From Mesorhizobium sp. M9A.F.Ca.ET.002.03.1.2 (GTDB lineage: Bacteria; Pseudomonadota; Alphaproteobacteria; Rhizobiales; Rhizobiaceae): DNA of 64,000 nt. The notes beneath the pieces are model-generated. The model did no database searches. It saw only the letters and a program-made list of their open reading frames with translations, and was not told the DNA's origin. The translations under genes were made by a program, and so were the position numbers. This document shows, in pieces, positions 52,372 through 60,495 of this stretch; the first letter of the stretch is position 1; every line of letters starts with the position of its first letter. Location: contig NZ_CP034443.1 in assembly GCF_003952365.1 (NCBI RefSeq), forward strand, positions 5,883,001 through 5,947,000, read 5' to 3'.

Positions 52372-53081
52372 GGGTCATTACCGGCGCTGGCGCCGACAAA
52401 AATATGAGAAAAAAGGCCGGCGCGCCGTTCCTCTACCGGTTTACCGTTTGCCGCAAGCCAGAGAGCGGAAAGCTCGCTGCCGCGAAAGCCGGCACGCACG
52501 CTTTGAGCCGCGTCGTTTCGTGTGATGTCATTGGCGCCGATTGCCGGCAGAAGACGGGCCGCGGCCATTGCCAGTTTCGTCCGCACCGGCTCTGTCGCCA
52601 GGAGCAACGGGGCTTTCGGCTCCATCAGCGAAAACAGATGCACGAGCTCGGCATCGTCGAAATGATGCAGAAACAGATTGACGGTGATCGCATCGAAGCG
52701 CTCATCGTCGGCCATCTCTGCCCAATCGAAGACATCGGCGGTGATCGCTTCGACCGTCCATCCCAGCCTGTCAAAATCGCTGCGCAGCTGGGCGGTGATG
52801 AGGTCGACGCGGTCGAGCATTACCAACTCGACCTTAGGCCAATGCCTGGCCATGCGCCGTGCTACCGCCAGCATGAACCTGCCATCGCCGGCGCCGATCT
52901 CCAGAATCCGGCGCGGCGGCTTTGGCACGAATTTCCTGAGCAGCGACGCCATGATCTTGGCCTGAAACATCAGCGCGTTGATGCGACGGAGGTCGCGGCG
53001 CGCGGCCAGCGCTTGCGGGTCATCGGCCGCAAGTCCGTCGAGGATTTCCGGCGCAAGCAGGCGGTGCTCCAGCCCGCTCAT
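52368..53081 (-). CDS. SAM-dependent methyltransferase of the polyketide operon
   Basis: The 237-residue protein has class I motifs RRILEIGAGDGRFMLAVARRM, VELVMLDRVDLI, ITADVFDWAEM and FDAITVNLFLHHFDDAELVHLF. It lies between the type III polyketide synthase and flavin oxidoreductase genes, overlapping each by 4 bases, so it is a tailoring enzyme, probably an O- or C-methyltransferase on a phenolic or pyrone product. UbiE/Coq5-like relatives methylate quinone rings. Confidence 0.87.
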   Translation of the reverse strand: MSGLEHRLLAPEILDGLAADDPQALAARRDLRRINALMFQAKIMASLLRKFVPKPPRRILEIGAGDGRFMLAVARRMARHWPKVELVMLDRVDLITAQLRSDFDRLGWTVEAITADVFDWAEMADDERFDAITVNLFLHHFDDAELVHLFSLMEPKAPLLLATEPVRTKLAMAAARLLPAIGANDITRNDAAQSVRAGFRGSELSALWLAANGKPVEERRAGLFSHIFVGASAGNDP

Positions 53082-54145
53082 GACACTGTTCGAAAAAGCA
53101 TGGTTTCGGCAGTCAGCCCAGGTCCGAACGACATGCCGCAGCCGAGCAGGCCCGACGGCGCCTTCAACATCTCTTTCATCACGAACATGACGGTCGCGGA
53201 CGACATGTTTCCGTACTGGCGTAACACCTCGCGCGATGGCTCAAGCGCGGTGGGCGCGAGTTTCAGAGCCCTTTCGACGGCGTCGAGAATCGAACGTCCA
53301 CCCGGGTGAACGGCCCAAAGGTCGATCGTTTCCGGTGTCCGGCCGCCGAGGATGGCATCCTGGTTGCTCCGCAACGCGTCATGAATCGCTGCCGGGACCT
53401 GGCCGGAAAGAACCATTTCGAACCCGTGGTCGCGAATGCTCCAACTCATCAGATCCCGCCGCTCGTGCGCCACGATGCAGTGAAAGCTGGCGAGCTCGAT
53501 GCCGGCCGGCTCGGCGGTGACGAGCGCGGCCGCACAGCCATCGCCCCAGAGGCAGAACGACAGCAGCTTTTCCAGCTCGGTGGTTTCGCACAGATGCATC
53601 GTGCAGAGTTCGATATTGACCAGAAGGACCTTGGCGTGCGGGTCCGAGCGGACGATGTGGCGGGCAAGCTTCAGGCCGTTGATTGCCGCATAGCAGCCCA
53701 TGAACCCGATCATCGTGCGTTCGACCCTGTCCGAGAGGCCGCATCGCGCAACCAGCTCCAGGTCGATGCCCGGCGCCGAAAAACCAGTGCAGGTGGTGAC
53801 GATGAGATGGGTGACGCGGCAAGCGTTATCGCCAAGCCGCAAACCGTCGATGCATTTTTGCGCCAGAGCAGGTGCGGCATCTCCGAACATTGCCATTCTC
53901 ACAGCCGTTCCAGGAAAGGCGCCCCGGATAAAGGTCCCGGCACGATCGGCAGATGGTCCTTCGGGGTCGATGGCAGGTGCAAAGCAGGAATAGCGGCGCT
54001 CGATGCCGGCAAGATCGGCCATGCGTTCGAAAATTCTTCGGCGATCGGGCGCAAGCATGGAGGCCGCGAAACGCAGATAGAATTGATGAACCTCGTGCTC
54101 CGGCACCGCGATCGCGATCCGGTTGATATAGGCTTTGGCCGGCAT
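53078..54145 (-). CDS. Type III polyketide synthase (chalcone/stilbene synthase-like)
   Basis: The ATG at 54145 has GAGGAG at 8 bases and gives 355 residues. The thiolase-fold catalytic triad is visible: Cys151 in GFMGCYAAINGLKLA, His280 in WAVHPGGRSILD and Asn313 in YGNMSSATVMFVM. LIVTTCTGFSAPGIDLEL is the dimer-interface block. The enzyme extends a fatty acyl or other CoA starter with malonyl-CoA and cyclises it to an alkylpyrone, alkylresorcinol or phloroglucinol. It leads a tight operon with a methyltransferase and an FAD enzyme, as in bacterial alkylresorcinol-type lipid loci. Confidence 0.93.
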   Translation of the reverse strand: MPAKAYINRIAIAVPEHEVHQFYLRFAASMLAPDRRRIFERMADLAGIERRYSCFAPAIDPEGPSADRAGTFIRGAFPGTAVRMAMFGDAAPALAQKCIDGLRLGDNACRVTHLIVTTCTGFSAPGIDLELVARCGLSDRVERTMIGFMGCYAAINGLKLARHIVRSDPHAKVLLVNIELCTMHLCETTELEKLLSFCLWGDGCAAALVTAEPAGIELASFHCIVAHERRDLMSWSIRDHGFEMVLSGQVPAAIHDALRSNQDAILGGRTPETIDLWAVHPGGRSILDAVERALKLAPTALEPSREVLRQYGNMSSATVMFVMKEMLKAPSGLLGCGMSFGPGLTAETMLFRTVS

Positions 54146-54304
54146 ATTCTGTCTCCTCAGCGTGTGCACGGTGTAGCGTGGGGCCACCGCCGGAGGTCTT
54201 TACTGATCAACACCCGGAGTCAGACATCAGGTTTGAGCGTTGTTTCGACAAACGTTTCCGAAAGCTGGTTTCATCCCGCGATCAGCACGCGCTTTTGCCA
54301 GGCG
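54146..54304. other. Region between the polyketide operon and the CueR group
   Basis: The promoter of the polyketide operon must lie here. No gene is recognised. Confidence 0.35.
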
Positions 54305-54436
54305 ATGCTGCGTTCGCAAGCACCATCGGCTCCGGCACCGCACCGCGGCGGCTCCAAGTGTTCCGACGGCCAGTGTTCCGGCGGCAATTGCCACAATGCT
54401 GCGGCTCGCCATGTGAAATTCCACCAAGGTGGTTGA
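54305..54436 (+). CDS. Candidate Cys/His-rich 43-residue peptide before cueR
   Basis: An ATG at 54305 opens 43 codons ending in a TGA that lies in the -35 element of the cueR promoter. The peptide contains KCSDGQCSGGNCHNAA, with three Cys spaced by four residues, and five His overall (PHRGG, NCHNAA, RHVKFHQGG). The composition is what a copper-binding or copper-sensing leader peptide would have. The ribosome site is poor (CCAGGCG) and the frame is open further upstream inside the opposing polyketide synthase gene, so it may be chance. Confidence 0.3.
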   Translation: MLRSQAPSAPAPHRGGSKCSDGQCSGGNCHNAAARHVKFHQGG

Positions 54437-54456
54437 CCTTCCAGCTGCTGGAAGGT
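54436..54456 (+). promoter_or_regulatory. CueR-type operator/promoter
   Basis: ACCTTCCAGC-T-GCTGGAAGGT is a perfect 10-base dyad. It lies between a -35 TTGACC (54433-54438) and a -10 region around TATTTC near 54458, with a spacer of about 19 bases. This is the long-spacer MerR-family layout and closely follows the E. coli copA site (ACCTTCC...GGAAGGT). It faces cueR. Confidence 0.85.
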
Positions 54457-54486
54457 CTATTTCCTTGCAAACGGAGATCTACAACC

Positions 54487-54885
54487 ATGAACATCGGCAT
54501 CGCTTCCGAAAAATCCGGCCTGCCGTCCAAGACGATACGTTACTATGAGGACATCGGGCTTTTGCGCCCGGCCCGGACAGACAATGGCTATCGCGACTAT
54601 TCGGTGGCCGACATCCACCGCCTGCGGTTTCTGCAGCGCTCGCGCAGCCTGGGATTTTCGGTCGACGAGTGCCGCCAGTTGCTGTCGCTCTACCACGACA
54701 GGAACCGCGAAAGCGCCGACGTCAAGGCCATTGCCGGGGCCAAGCTGGTGGAGATCGACAGGAAGATCGCCGAACTGGCCGGATTGCGCCACCTGCTGCA
54801 TCATTTGGTTGAGCACTGCCATGGCGACGAGCGGCCGGACTGCCCAATCATCGACGAACTGGCGGGAGAAGGCATGGTCCAGTGA
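54487..54885 (+). CDS. cueR: Cu(I)-responsive MerR-family regulator CueR
   Basis: The 132-residue protein has a MerR winged helix (MNIGIASEKSGLPSKTIRYYEDIGLLRPARTD) and a dimerisation helix. The metal loop places Cys111 and Cys119 around HGDERPD, the C-x7-C pattern of CueR. Ser76 in RESADVK marks monovalent-metal sensors, as opposed to Cys in mercury sensors. It should activate from the dyad just upstream. Its stop overlaps the start of the cytochrome gene (GTGA), so it is part of its own regulated operon. Confidence 0.92.
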   Translation: MNIGIASEKSGLPSKTIRYYEDIGLLRPARTDNGYRDYSVADIHRLRFLQRSRSLGFSVDECRQLLSLYHDRNRESADVKAIAGAKLVEIDRKIAELAGLRHLLHHLVEHCHGDERPDCPIIDELAGEGMVQ

Positions 54886-55436
54886 AATGGGCCGCCGCAG
54901 CGATGCTCTCGTTTGCCTGCGCCTCCGCCGCGGTCGCCGCAACGCACGCCGGCCGCGATGCAATCGTCAAGGCGCGCCAGGCGTCGATGAAGGAGATGGC
55001 TGCAGCGGCCAAGACAATCGCCGGGATGTTCGACGGCAGGCAGGCCTATGATGCCGCGGCCTTCAAGGCGGCGGCCGAGACCATCCGCGCCCGCGCCGGC
55101 CCTGCCCTCATTACCGAATTTCCCAGCGCGAGCTTAGGTGCGCCTTCGGGCGCCAAGTTGGAAATCGATCAGGCTCGTCCGGAATTCGAGGCGCTGGCCC
55201 GTCACATGGCGACGCTGGCGAGCACGCTGGCCGCCAAGGCCGAGCGGGCGCCCCCTGATATTACCGACGACATGAGGATGGGTTCCGGCCCGGCGATGGG
55301 CGGCGGCAGCCTGCTTGGCAAGCGGCCGGCAGTGGCGGAAGCCGATCCTGCCAAGGCTCCCGCCGAGCACCTCCTGCATCTTATCCTGCAGGATTGCTCG
55401 GATTGTCATTCGAAGTTCCGGCAGAAGGCCCTGTGA
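54882..55436 (+). CDS. Class II cytochrome c (cytochrome c'-like)
   Basis: The GTG at 54882 overlaps the cueR stop and gives 184 residues with a signal peptide (MKWAAAAMLSFACASAAVAA). The mature part is helical, and the heme site CSDCH (172-176) is close to the C-terminus (CSDCHSKFRQKAL), as in cytochromes c'. DAIVKARQASMKEMAAAAKTIAGMF is the first helix of the bundle. A Met- and Gly-rich insertion (DDMRMGSGPAMGGGSLLG) before the last helix could bind copper. Linkage to cueR suggests a role in copper or nitrosative stress in the periplasm. Confidence 0.87.
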   Translation: MKWAAAAMLSFACASAAVAATHAGRDAIVKARQASMKEMAAAAKTIAGMFDGRQAYDAAAFKAAAETIRARAGPALITEFPSASLGAPSGAKLEIDQARPEFEALARHMATLASTLAAKAERAPPDITDDMRMGSGPAMGGGSLLGKRPAVAEADPAKAPAEHLLHLILQDCSDCHSKFRQKAL

Positions 55437-55550
55437 AGGCCGACCGATCCACGAGATCTGTTGCACCGGATGGCTGACGGCGGGATGCGGCGCTGATTGA
55501 CGTTGCGGCGCCTTTTCTTCATTGTCCTGTTGCTGCTGCGAGGTTCAGCA

Positions 55551-56228
55551 ATGAGGCGCAGTCTCGCTTTCGGTGTGATTGTCGGCAGTGTGATTGTCGT
55601 CGTCGGCCTGCTGGGCGGCGCCGCACTTTTGATTGCTGGCCAGTCCAGAGTTTCGCAAGACGCAATCCAGTCGTCGGTTACCCGCACCCCTGAATTGATT
55701 GTCAGCGCCTGGAAGCTGCCTGTGGCAGCCACGTTCAATGCCGAGGTTACATGGCAATCAAACGGGTCGCGGTGCGGCCCGGCAAGCATTGCAAACGCAT
55801 TCCGCTCAGTCGGCGAGGAGGAGACAACCGAAGCCGAAGTCCTCGATGGAACCGGAAAGTGTTGGACAGGCTATTGCATCATCGGGCTTACGCTGGACGA
55901 AGTGGCCGAGGTCGCTCGAACGAATACCAAGCGGAAAGTCTCGGTGCTTCGCAATCTCAGCGCCGGCGCGTTTCGCGAGCACATGAAGCGCGCCAACGAT
56001 CCCGGCCGCCGCTACATCGTCAACTTTACCCGTGAGAAGATTTTCGGCGCCGGTGTCGGCCATTTTTCCCCGATCGGAGGCTATTTGGAGGCCGAGGACA
56101 TGGTCTTTGTCCTCGATGTCAACGAGGACTACAAACCCTGGCTGATCGAGCGTGAGCGCCTGTTCTCTGCCATGGACACAATCGATAGCGATGGCGACAG
56201 AAAGCGCGGCTTGCTGCTGATCGAGTGA
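55551..56228 (+). CDS. Phytochelatin-synthase-like cysteine protease
   Basis: The ATG at 55551 has GAGG at 7 bases and gives 225 residues. A membrane helix or signal spans residues 5-29. The papain-like phytochelatin synthase domain has the triad Cys75 (SRCGPASIANAF), His171 (GVGHFSPIGGY) and Asp189 (FVLDVNEDYKPW). Bacterial members mostly hydrolyse glutathione to gamma-glutamylcysteine, and some make short phytochelatins. The N-terminal helix would place it on the periplasmic side. It lies 114 bases after the cytochrome gene and CueR promoter, an arrangement fitting metal detoxification. A TTG at 55497 is an alternative start. Confidence 0.87.
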   Translation: MRRSLAFGVIVGSVIVVVGLLGGAALLIAGQSRVSQDAIQSSVTRTPELIVSAWKLPVAATFNAEVTWQSNGSRCGPASIANAFRSVGEEETTEAEVLDGTGKCWTGYCIIGLTLDEVAEVARTNTKRKVSVLRNLSAGAFREHMKRANDPGRRYIVNFTREKIFGAGVGHFSPIGGYLEAEDMVFVLDVNEDYKPWLIERERLFSAMDTIDSDGDRKRGLLLIE

Positions 56229-56309
56229 CACTCGTAAGCTGTTTGTGAGAGCGCCGACGGGCGCGGTGCCCTCGGCTCGGGTGCTGCATTCCTGTTGATC
56301 CCACCAAAA

Positions 56310-56340
56310 CTTGATAATTTCTGTCATGAAATATATCAAG
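56310..56340. promoter_or_regulatory. Inverted repeat before the AraC regulator gene
   Basis: CTTGATA and TATCAAG form a dyad with the inner pair ATTTC/GAAAT, separated by TGTCAT. It ends 5 bases before the regulator start. It resembles iron-responsive or AraC-type operators and would place the gene under repression by iron status or by itself. Confidence 0.5.
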
Positions 56341-56344
56341 GCGA

Positions 56345-57358
56345 ATGGATCATGCCATTACAGGGAAACGGGAAGTGGCCTTCGCCCCACGCATGGAAAG
56401 TCGTATCCAAGGTTTTTCCGTCATTGGCGGCCTCAAAGGGCATGTCTGGGACGGCGTTGTCGCCGACCTCTGGGATGTTGCGTGCGGGGAAAAGGCGGAA
56501 GGCTATTATGTTTCTCCCGACCCCCGGCTCTTTGTCGCGCTGGATGTGGACGGCGACGGCGCCTTTTTCGTCGAAGGAGCGCGGGGCGAATTGCGCCGTC
56601 ACGACCGGGCATTTTCCATGGCCTATATACCGGCGGGAGTGCCCATCAGGGGCAGGGTCGAGGGCCTGCGCCGCATCAAGCACCTCGATCTGCATTTCGA
56701 CGAGGCAGCGCTGACGCGCCGCTTCGGCGGCAGCCTGGACCGCGACGCCTTGCATGTGTCGCGGTTCCAGTTTCGTGACGACCGGATCGCCATGCTTGCC
56801 GGCCTGATCGCGGCCGAATGCGACAGCGGCCAGCCGATGCACGATCTCTATGGCGAGGGCTTGCTGAATGCATTGTTCGCCGGACTTTTCGAAATCGGCC
56901 AACCGGGCGGGCAGCGGCGCCGCACGCCGCTGTCTCGTCGGAAGTTGCGCCTGGTCACCGACTACATCGACGCGCATTGCCTGGGCAAGATCCGTCTCGC
57001 CGATCTGGCCGCGCTGACCGGCCTGTCGGAAACCGCCACTAGCCATGCATTCAAGGCGGCTACCGGTATACCGCCGCACCGTTGGCAGATGCAGGCACGG
57101 ATCCGCAAAATCCAGGCCATGATGTTGCGCGAATCCGCCTCACTTGGCGATATCGCCGAAGCGACCGGCTTTTTCGATCAGGCCCATCTGACGCGGGTGT
57201 TCAAATCCGTGGTCGGATTGACGCCAGGTGCGTGGATAAAGAGTGCCGGCAACGGGCGCGACGCGCTTATTTCCGCAACATCAAGTCGCAATGTCCGCCT
57301 TTTGGGACAAAAACCGACAAACCGCGCAAATCCATCCAATGACCCGCAAATAAGCTGA
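56345..57358 (+). CDS. AraC-family regulator of siderophore uptake
   Basis: The 337-residue protein has an N-terminal sensor domain and two C-terminal helix-turn-helix units: IRLADLAALTGLSETATSHAFKAATGIPPHRWQMQAR and SLGDIAEATGFFDQAHLTRVFKSVVGLTPGAW. It is followed 46 bases later by the TonB-dependent receptor gene. In rhizobia AraC proteins such as RhrA activate siderophore genes. It likely senses the imported ferric siderophore or its loss. The C-terminal 35 residues after PGAW are an unstructured extra tail. Confidence 0.9.
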   Translation: MDHAITGKREVAFAPRMESRIQGFSVIGGLKGHVWDGVVADLWDVACGEKAEGYYVSPDPRLFVALDVDGDGAFFVEGARGELRRHDRAFSMAYIPAGVPIRGRVEGLRRIKHLDLHFDEAALTRRFGGSLDRDALHVSRFQFRDDRIAMLAGLIAAECDSGQPMHDLYGEGLLNALFAGLFEIGQPGGQRRRTPLSRRKLRLVTDYIDAHCLGKIRLADLAALTGLSETATSHAFKAATGIPPHRWQMQARIRKIQAMMLRESASLGDIAEATGFFDQAHLTRVFKSVVGLTPGAWIKSAGNGRDALISATSSRNVRLLGQKPTNRANPSNDPQIS

Positions 57359-57404
57359 GGTAAACAGTCAGGTATATGCGTTTCGAGAACCTGGGGTTTG
57401 CCTT

Positions 57405-59597
57405 ATGAACAGAATCTGCCGGATGAAGCCGCTCCTGGCAGGCGCCGCTATCGCTTTGATCCCGCCCATGACCGTGTTCGCGCAGCAGGACAACGTCCAG
57501 CTCGAACCCGTGGTGGTCGAGGGCGAGGCCGGCGACAGCGCGACCGGACCGGTCGACGGCGTCGTCGCCAAGAAGACCAAGACCGGCTCCAAGACCGCGA
57601 CCGAACTCACCGAAATTCCGCAATCCGTCTCGGTGATCGGCCGGCAGGAAATCGACGATCAGGGCGCGCAGAAGGCCGACGAAGCGCTGCGATACACCGC
57701 CGGTGTTTTCGCGCAGCCCTTCGGCCCCGACAGCGACACCAACTGGCTGTTCATCCGCGGCTTCCAGGCGACCGCCACCGGCGTCTACATGGATGGATTG
57801 CAGCTGTTCAGCTACGGCTTCGGCGGCTTTTATGTCGATTCCTTCGGGCTCGAGCGCATCGAGGTGCTGAAAGGCCCCGCCTCCGTGCTCTATGGCGGCA
57901 GCAATCCGGGCGGCATCATCAACTATGTCAGCAAGCGTCCTGACGGCAGGCAGCGATATGTCGAGACCGGCGTCAACGACGCCGGCAATGTCTATCTCGG
58001 CTTCGATATCGGCGACGTGGCCAAGGACGGCGTGGTCAGCTACCGCGTCAACGGCCGCGTCGCCGGCGGCGACACCTATAGCGACCTGCAGGATGGCTGG
58101 CGCGGTTTTATTTCGCCCAGCATTATCTGGCAGCCCGACGAGCAGACCCGGCTGACGGTCCTGGCCAATTTCAGCCATATCGACGAGACCCACAATGGTG
58201 GCGGTTTCCTGCCCTATCAGGGAACGGTGACGGACCGGATCGTCGACGGCGTGAACTTTGGCCGTATCGACCCCGACGCGAATTTCACCGAGCCTGATAT
58301 CGATCTCTACAAGCGCGAACAGGGCTCGATCGGCTACGAGTTCGAGCACACTTTCGACAATGACTGGACGGTGCGTTCCAACATGCGCTTCGACGCGGCA
58401 TCCATCGACGAGGTCAGCGTCTATCCCAATGGCTGGGCCAGAGATGCGGACCCCACAGCCAGTCCCACTGAGCTCAACCGTATCAACTTCGGCCACGACA
58501 GCGACGTCATGACATTCCTGTCCGATTTGCAGATCGAGGGCAAGGTTGAGACCGGCCCCGTCGAACACACGCTGCTGGCGGGCCTCGACTACAAATATTA
58601 CAACATCGACCACGTCCAGTCGTCTGGCCTCTACGACCCCGACAATGCCAATCCCATCGATGCGTTCGACCCTATCTACGGCTCGCCGCTGACGCCGCGC
58701 GTCAGCTATCTCAACCAGGACCTGACGCAAAAACAGCTCGGCTTCTACGTCCAGGACCAGTTGCGCTTTGGCGATGGCTGGCTGGTGACGCTGAACGGCC
58801 GCTATGACCGCGCCTGGCTCGAAGCCGACAACCGCCCGACCTACTACAGCCCGGCCTCCAGCACCGAGAGCAGGACCGGCGGCGATTTCTCCGGCCGCGC
58901 CGGTCTCGCTTATGAATTCGGCAACGGCCTCACCCCCTATGCCAGCATCGCCACCTTCTTCAATCCGATCATCGGAACCGACGCGAATGGCGATCTGTTC
59001 AAGCCGGAAGAGGGCGTGCAGTACGAGGTCGGCATCAAATATGAGCCGACCTTCATCGACGGCCTGTTCACCCTGTCGCTCTTCGACCTGACGCGCCAGA
59101 ATGTGGCCATGGCAAGCGACACCGACCCGTTTGCCCAGGTCCAGGCCGATGAGATACGTTCGCGCGGTGTTGAGCTCGAAGGCAAGGTCAACGTCACCGA
59201 GGATCTCAGGGTGACTGCGGCGCTGACCGCCTATGATATCGACTTCACCAAGAGCGACGACCCCGACCTGATCGGCAAGACACCTTTCATCGTGCCCGAA
59301 GTCATGGCCTCGGCATCCGTCGACTACACCTTCCGCGGCGATTGGTATGACGGCATCTCGATTGGCGCCGGCGTGCGTCATATCGGCTCCTCCTGGGCCG
59401 ATAACGACAACAAATGGAAGGTGCCGGCCGTCACGCTGGCCGATCTGAAGCTCGGTTACGAGAAGGAGAACTGGGGCGTCGACCTGAACATCACCAATCT
59501 CTTCGACAAGACCTATGTGGCCAGTTGCCAGACGCTTGTGACCTGTTCCTACGGCGAAGGCCGCTCGTTCAAGCTGAAGGCCCACACGACTTGGTAG
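57405..59597 (+). CDS. TonB-dependent siderophore receptor
   Basis: The 730-residue outer membrane protein has a signal peptide ending at VFAQ and a TonB-box-like QLEPVVVEG near residue 33. The plug domain has ELTEIPQSVSVIGRQEIDDQ, WLFIRGFQATATGVYMDGLQ and FGLERIEVLKGPASVLYGGSNPGGIINYVSKRP. A 22-strand barrel follows, ending in KLKAHTTW with the C-terminal aromatic residue. The plug and barrel resemble the hydroxamate group (FhuA/FoxA/FiuA). It takes a ferric siderophore through the outer membrane with energy from TonB and passes it to the binding protein encoded next. Confidence 0.94.
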   Translation: MNRICRMKPLLAGAAIALIPPMTVFAQQDNVQLEPVVVEGEAGDSATGPVDGVVAKKTKTGSKTATELTEIPQSVSVIGRQEIDDQGAQKADEALRYTAGVFAQPFGPDSDTNWLFIRGFQATATGVYMDGLQLFSYGFGGFYVDSFGLERIEVLKGPASVLYGGSNPGGIINYVSKRPDGRQRYVETGVNDAGNVYLGFDIGDVAKDGVVSYRVNGRVAGGDTYSDLQDGWRGFISPSIIWQPDEQTRLTVLANFSHIDETHNGGGFLPYQGTVTDRIVDGVNFGRIDPDANFTEPDIDLYKREQGSIGYEFEHTFDNDWTVRSNMRFDAASIDEVSVYPNGWARDADPTASPTELNRINFGHDSDVMTFLSDLQIEGKVETGPVEHTLLAGLDYKYYNIDHVQSSGLYDPDNANPIDAFDPIYGSPLTPRVSYLNQDLTQKQLGFYVQDQLRFGDGWLVTLNGRYDRAWLEADNRPTYYSPASSTESRTGGDFSGRAGLAYEFGNGLTPYASIATFFNPIIGTDANGDLFKPEEGVQYEVGIKYEPTFIDGLFTLSLFDLTRQNVAMASDTDPFAQVQADEIRSRGVELEGKVNVTEDLRVTAALTAYDIDFTKSDDPDLIGKTPFIVPEVMASASVDYTFRGDWYDGISIGAGVRHIGSSWADNDNKWKVPAVTLADLKLGYEKENWGVDLNITNLFDKTYVASCQTLVTCSYGEGRSFKLKAHTTW

Positions 59598-59619
59598 TTC
59601 TGTGCCAAATCCGCCGGCG

Positions 59620-60495
59620 ATGAACCATCTGCTCAACAGAAGGCAGGTGCTTGCGCTGGCGGCCACAGCCCTGCTGCCGCCGATCGCCGGTCGGGCCGCA
59701 CCGCTGCGCGTTACCGCAATCGACTGGGGCATGCTGGAAACCATGATCGCGCTTGGCATCGAGCCGGTCGCGGCGACCGAGCTCATCCAGTTCCGAAAGA
59801 TCGCGATCGAACCGACCGTCCCTCGATCCGTGACCGATCTCGGGCTGCGCGGCACGCCCAATTACGAGCTGCTGCGCATCGTCGCGCCAGACCTTATCGC
59901 CATCTCCAGCTTCTACGAATACCAGCGCCCGATACTCGAGCGCATCGCGCCGGTCTTTGCGCAAACGGTCTACGAACCTGGCGTGCCGCCCTACCCGCTC
60001 GCCGAAGCGGCGACGCTGGCGCTTGGCGAAAAGCTCGGGCGACAGGCCGAGGCGAAGCGCTATGTCGACGAGACATCAGTCGAAATCACGCGGTTGCGCG
60101 CCACACCACCGTCCGCCTCCGGACGGCCGGTCTTCGTCATCAGCCTCGGCGATTCACGCCATTTCCGCGCCTTTGGCCGGGATTCCATGTTTGGCGACGT
60201 GCTGCTGCGTCTCGGCTTGGAGAATGCCTGGGCCGACGAGACGAGCTACAGCGCCGCCGCTCCGGTCGGGCTGGAAGCGCTGGCGCGTGTTCCCGATGCA
60301 TCGATCCTCGTCGTCTCGCCGCTTCCGGCCGATGTCGGCCGTTCGCTGCCCGCAAATGCGCTGTGGAACGCATTGCCGGCGGGCCGCGAGGGCCGTGTCG
60401 CCCTGCTGGAGCCGATCAATCATTTTGGCTGCCTGCCCTCGGCGCGCCGCTTCGCACGGCTGGCGACAGCGGCACTTGGGCAGATCCATGGCTGA
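59620..60495 (+). CDS. fhuD: Ferric siderophore periplasmic binding protein (FhuD-like)
   Basis: The 291-residue precursor (ATG at 59620; GTG at 59602 is an alternative) has a twin-Arg-like signal NRRQVLALAATALLPPIAGRA. The mature part has the long-helix two-lobe fold: LRVTAIDWGMLETMIALGIEPVA, DLGLRGTPNYELLRIVAPDLIAISSF, GRPVFVISLGDSRHFRAFGRDSMFGDVLLRLG. It hands a ferric hydroxamate-type siderophore to the permease. Its stop overlaps the permease start by 8 bases. Confidence 0.88.
   Translation: MNHLLNRRQVLALAATALLPPIAGRAAPLRVTAIDWGMLETMIALGIEPVAATELIQFRKIAIEPTVPRSVTDLGLRGTPNYELLRIVAPDLIAISSFYEYQRPILERIAPVFAQTVYEPGVPPYPLAEAATLALGEKLGRQAEAKRYVDETSVEITRLRATPPSASGRPVFVISLGDSRHFRAFGRDSMFGDVLLRLGLENAWADETSYSAAAPVGLEALARVPDASILVVSPLPADVGRSLPANALWNALPAGREGRVALLEPINHFGCLPSARRFARLATAALGQIHG

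Noticed and set aside
54227..54427. A minus-strand frame starting MASRSIVAIAAGTLAVGTLG, signal-peptide-like
   Set aside because: No ribosome site, no continuation beyond the hydrophobic start, and it overlaps the CueR promoter region; likely chance.
53306..54436. A 376-codon plus-strand frame opposite the polyketide synthase
   Set aside because: Most of it is a shadow; only its last 43 codons, beyond the synthase gene, were kept as a low-confidence candidate.
57267..59861. An 864-codon minus-strand frame opposite the TonB receptor
   Set aside because: The plus-strand receptor is unmistakable; the reverse frame is a GC-driven shadow with repetitive Val/Ile/Asp content.
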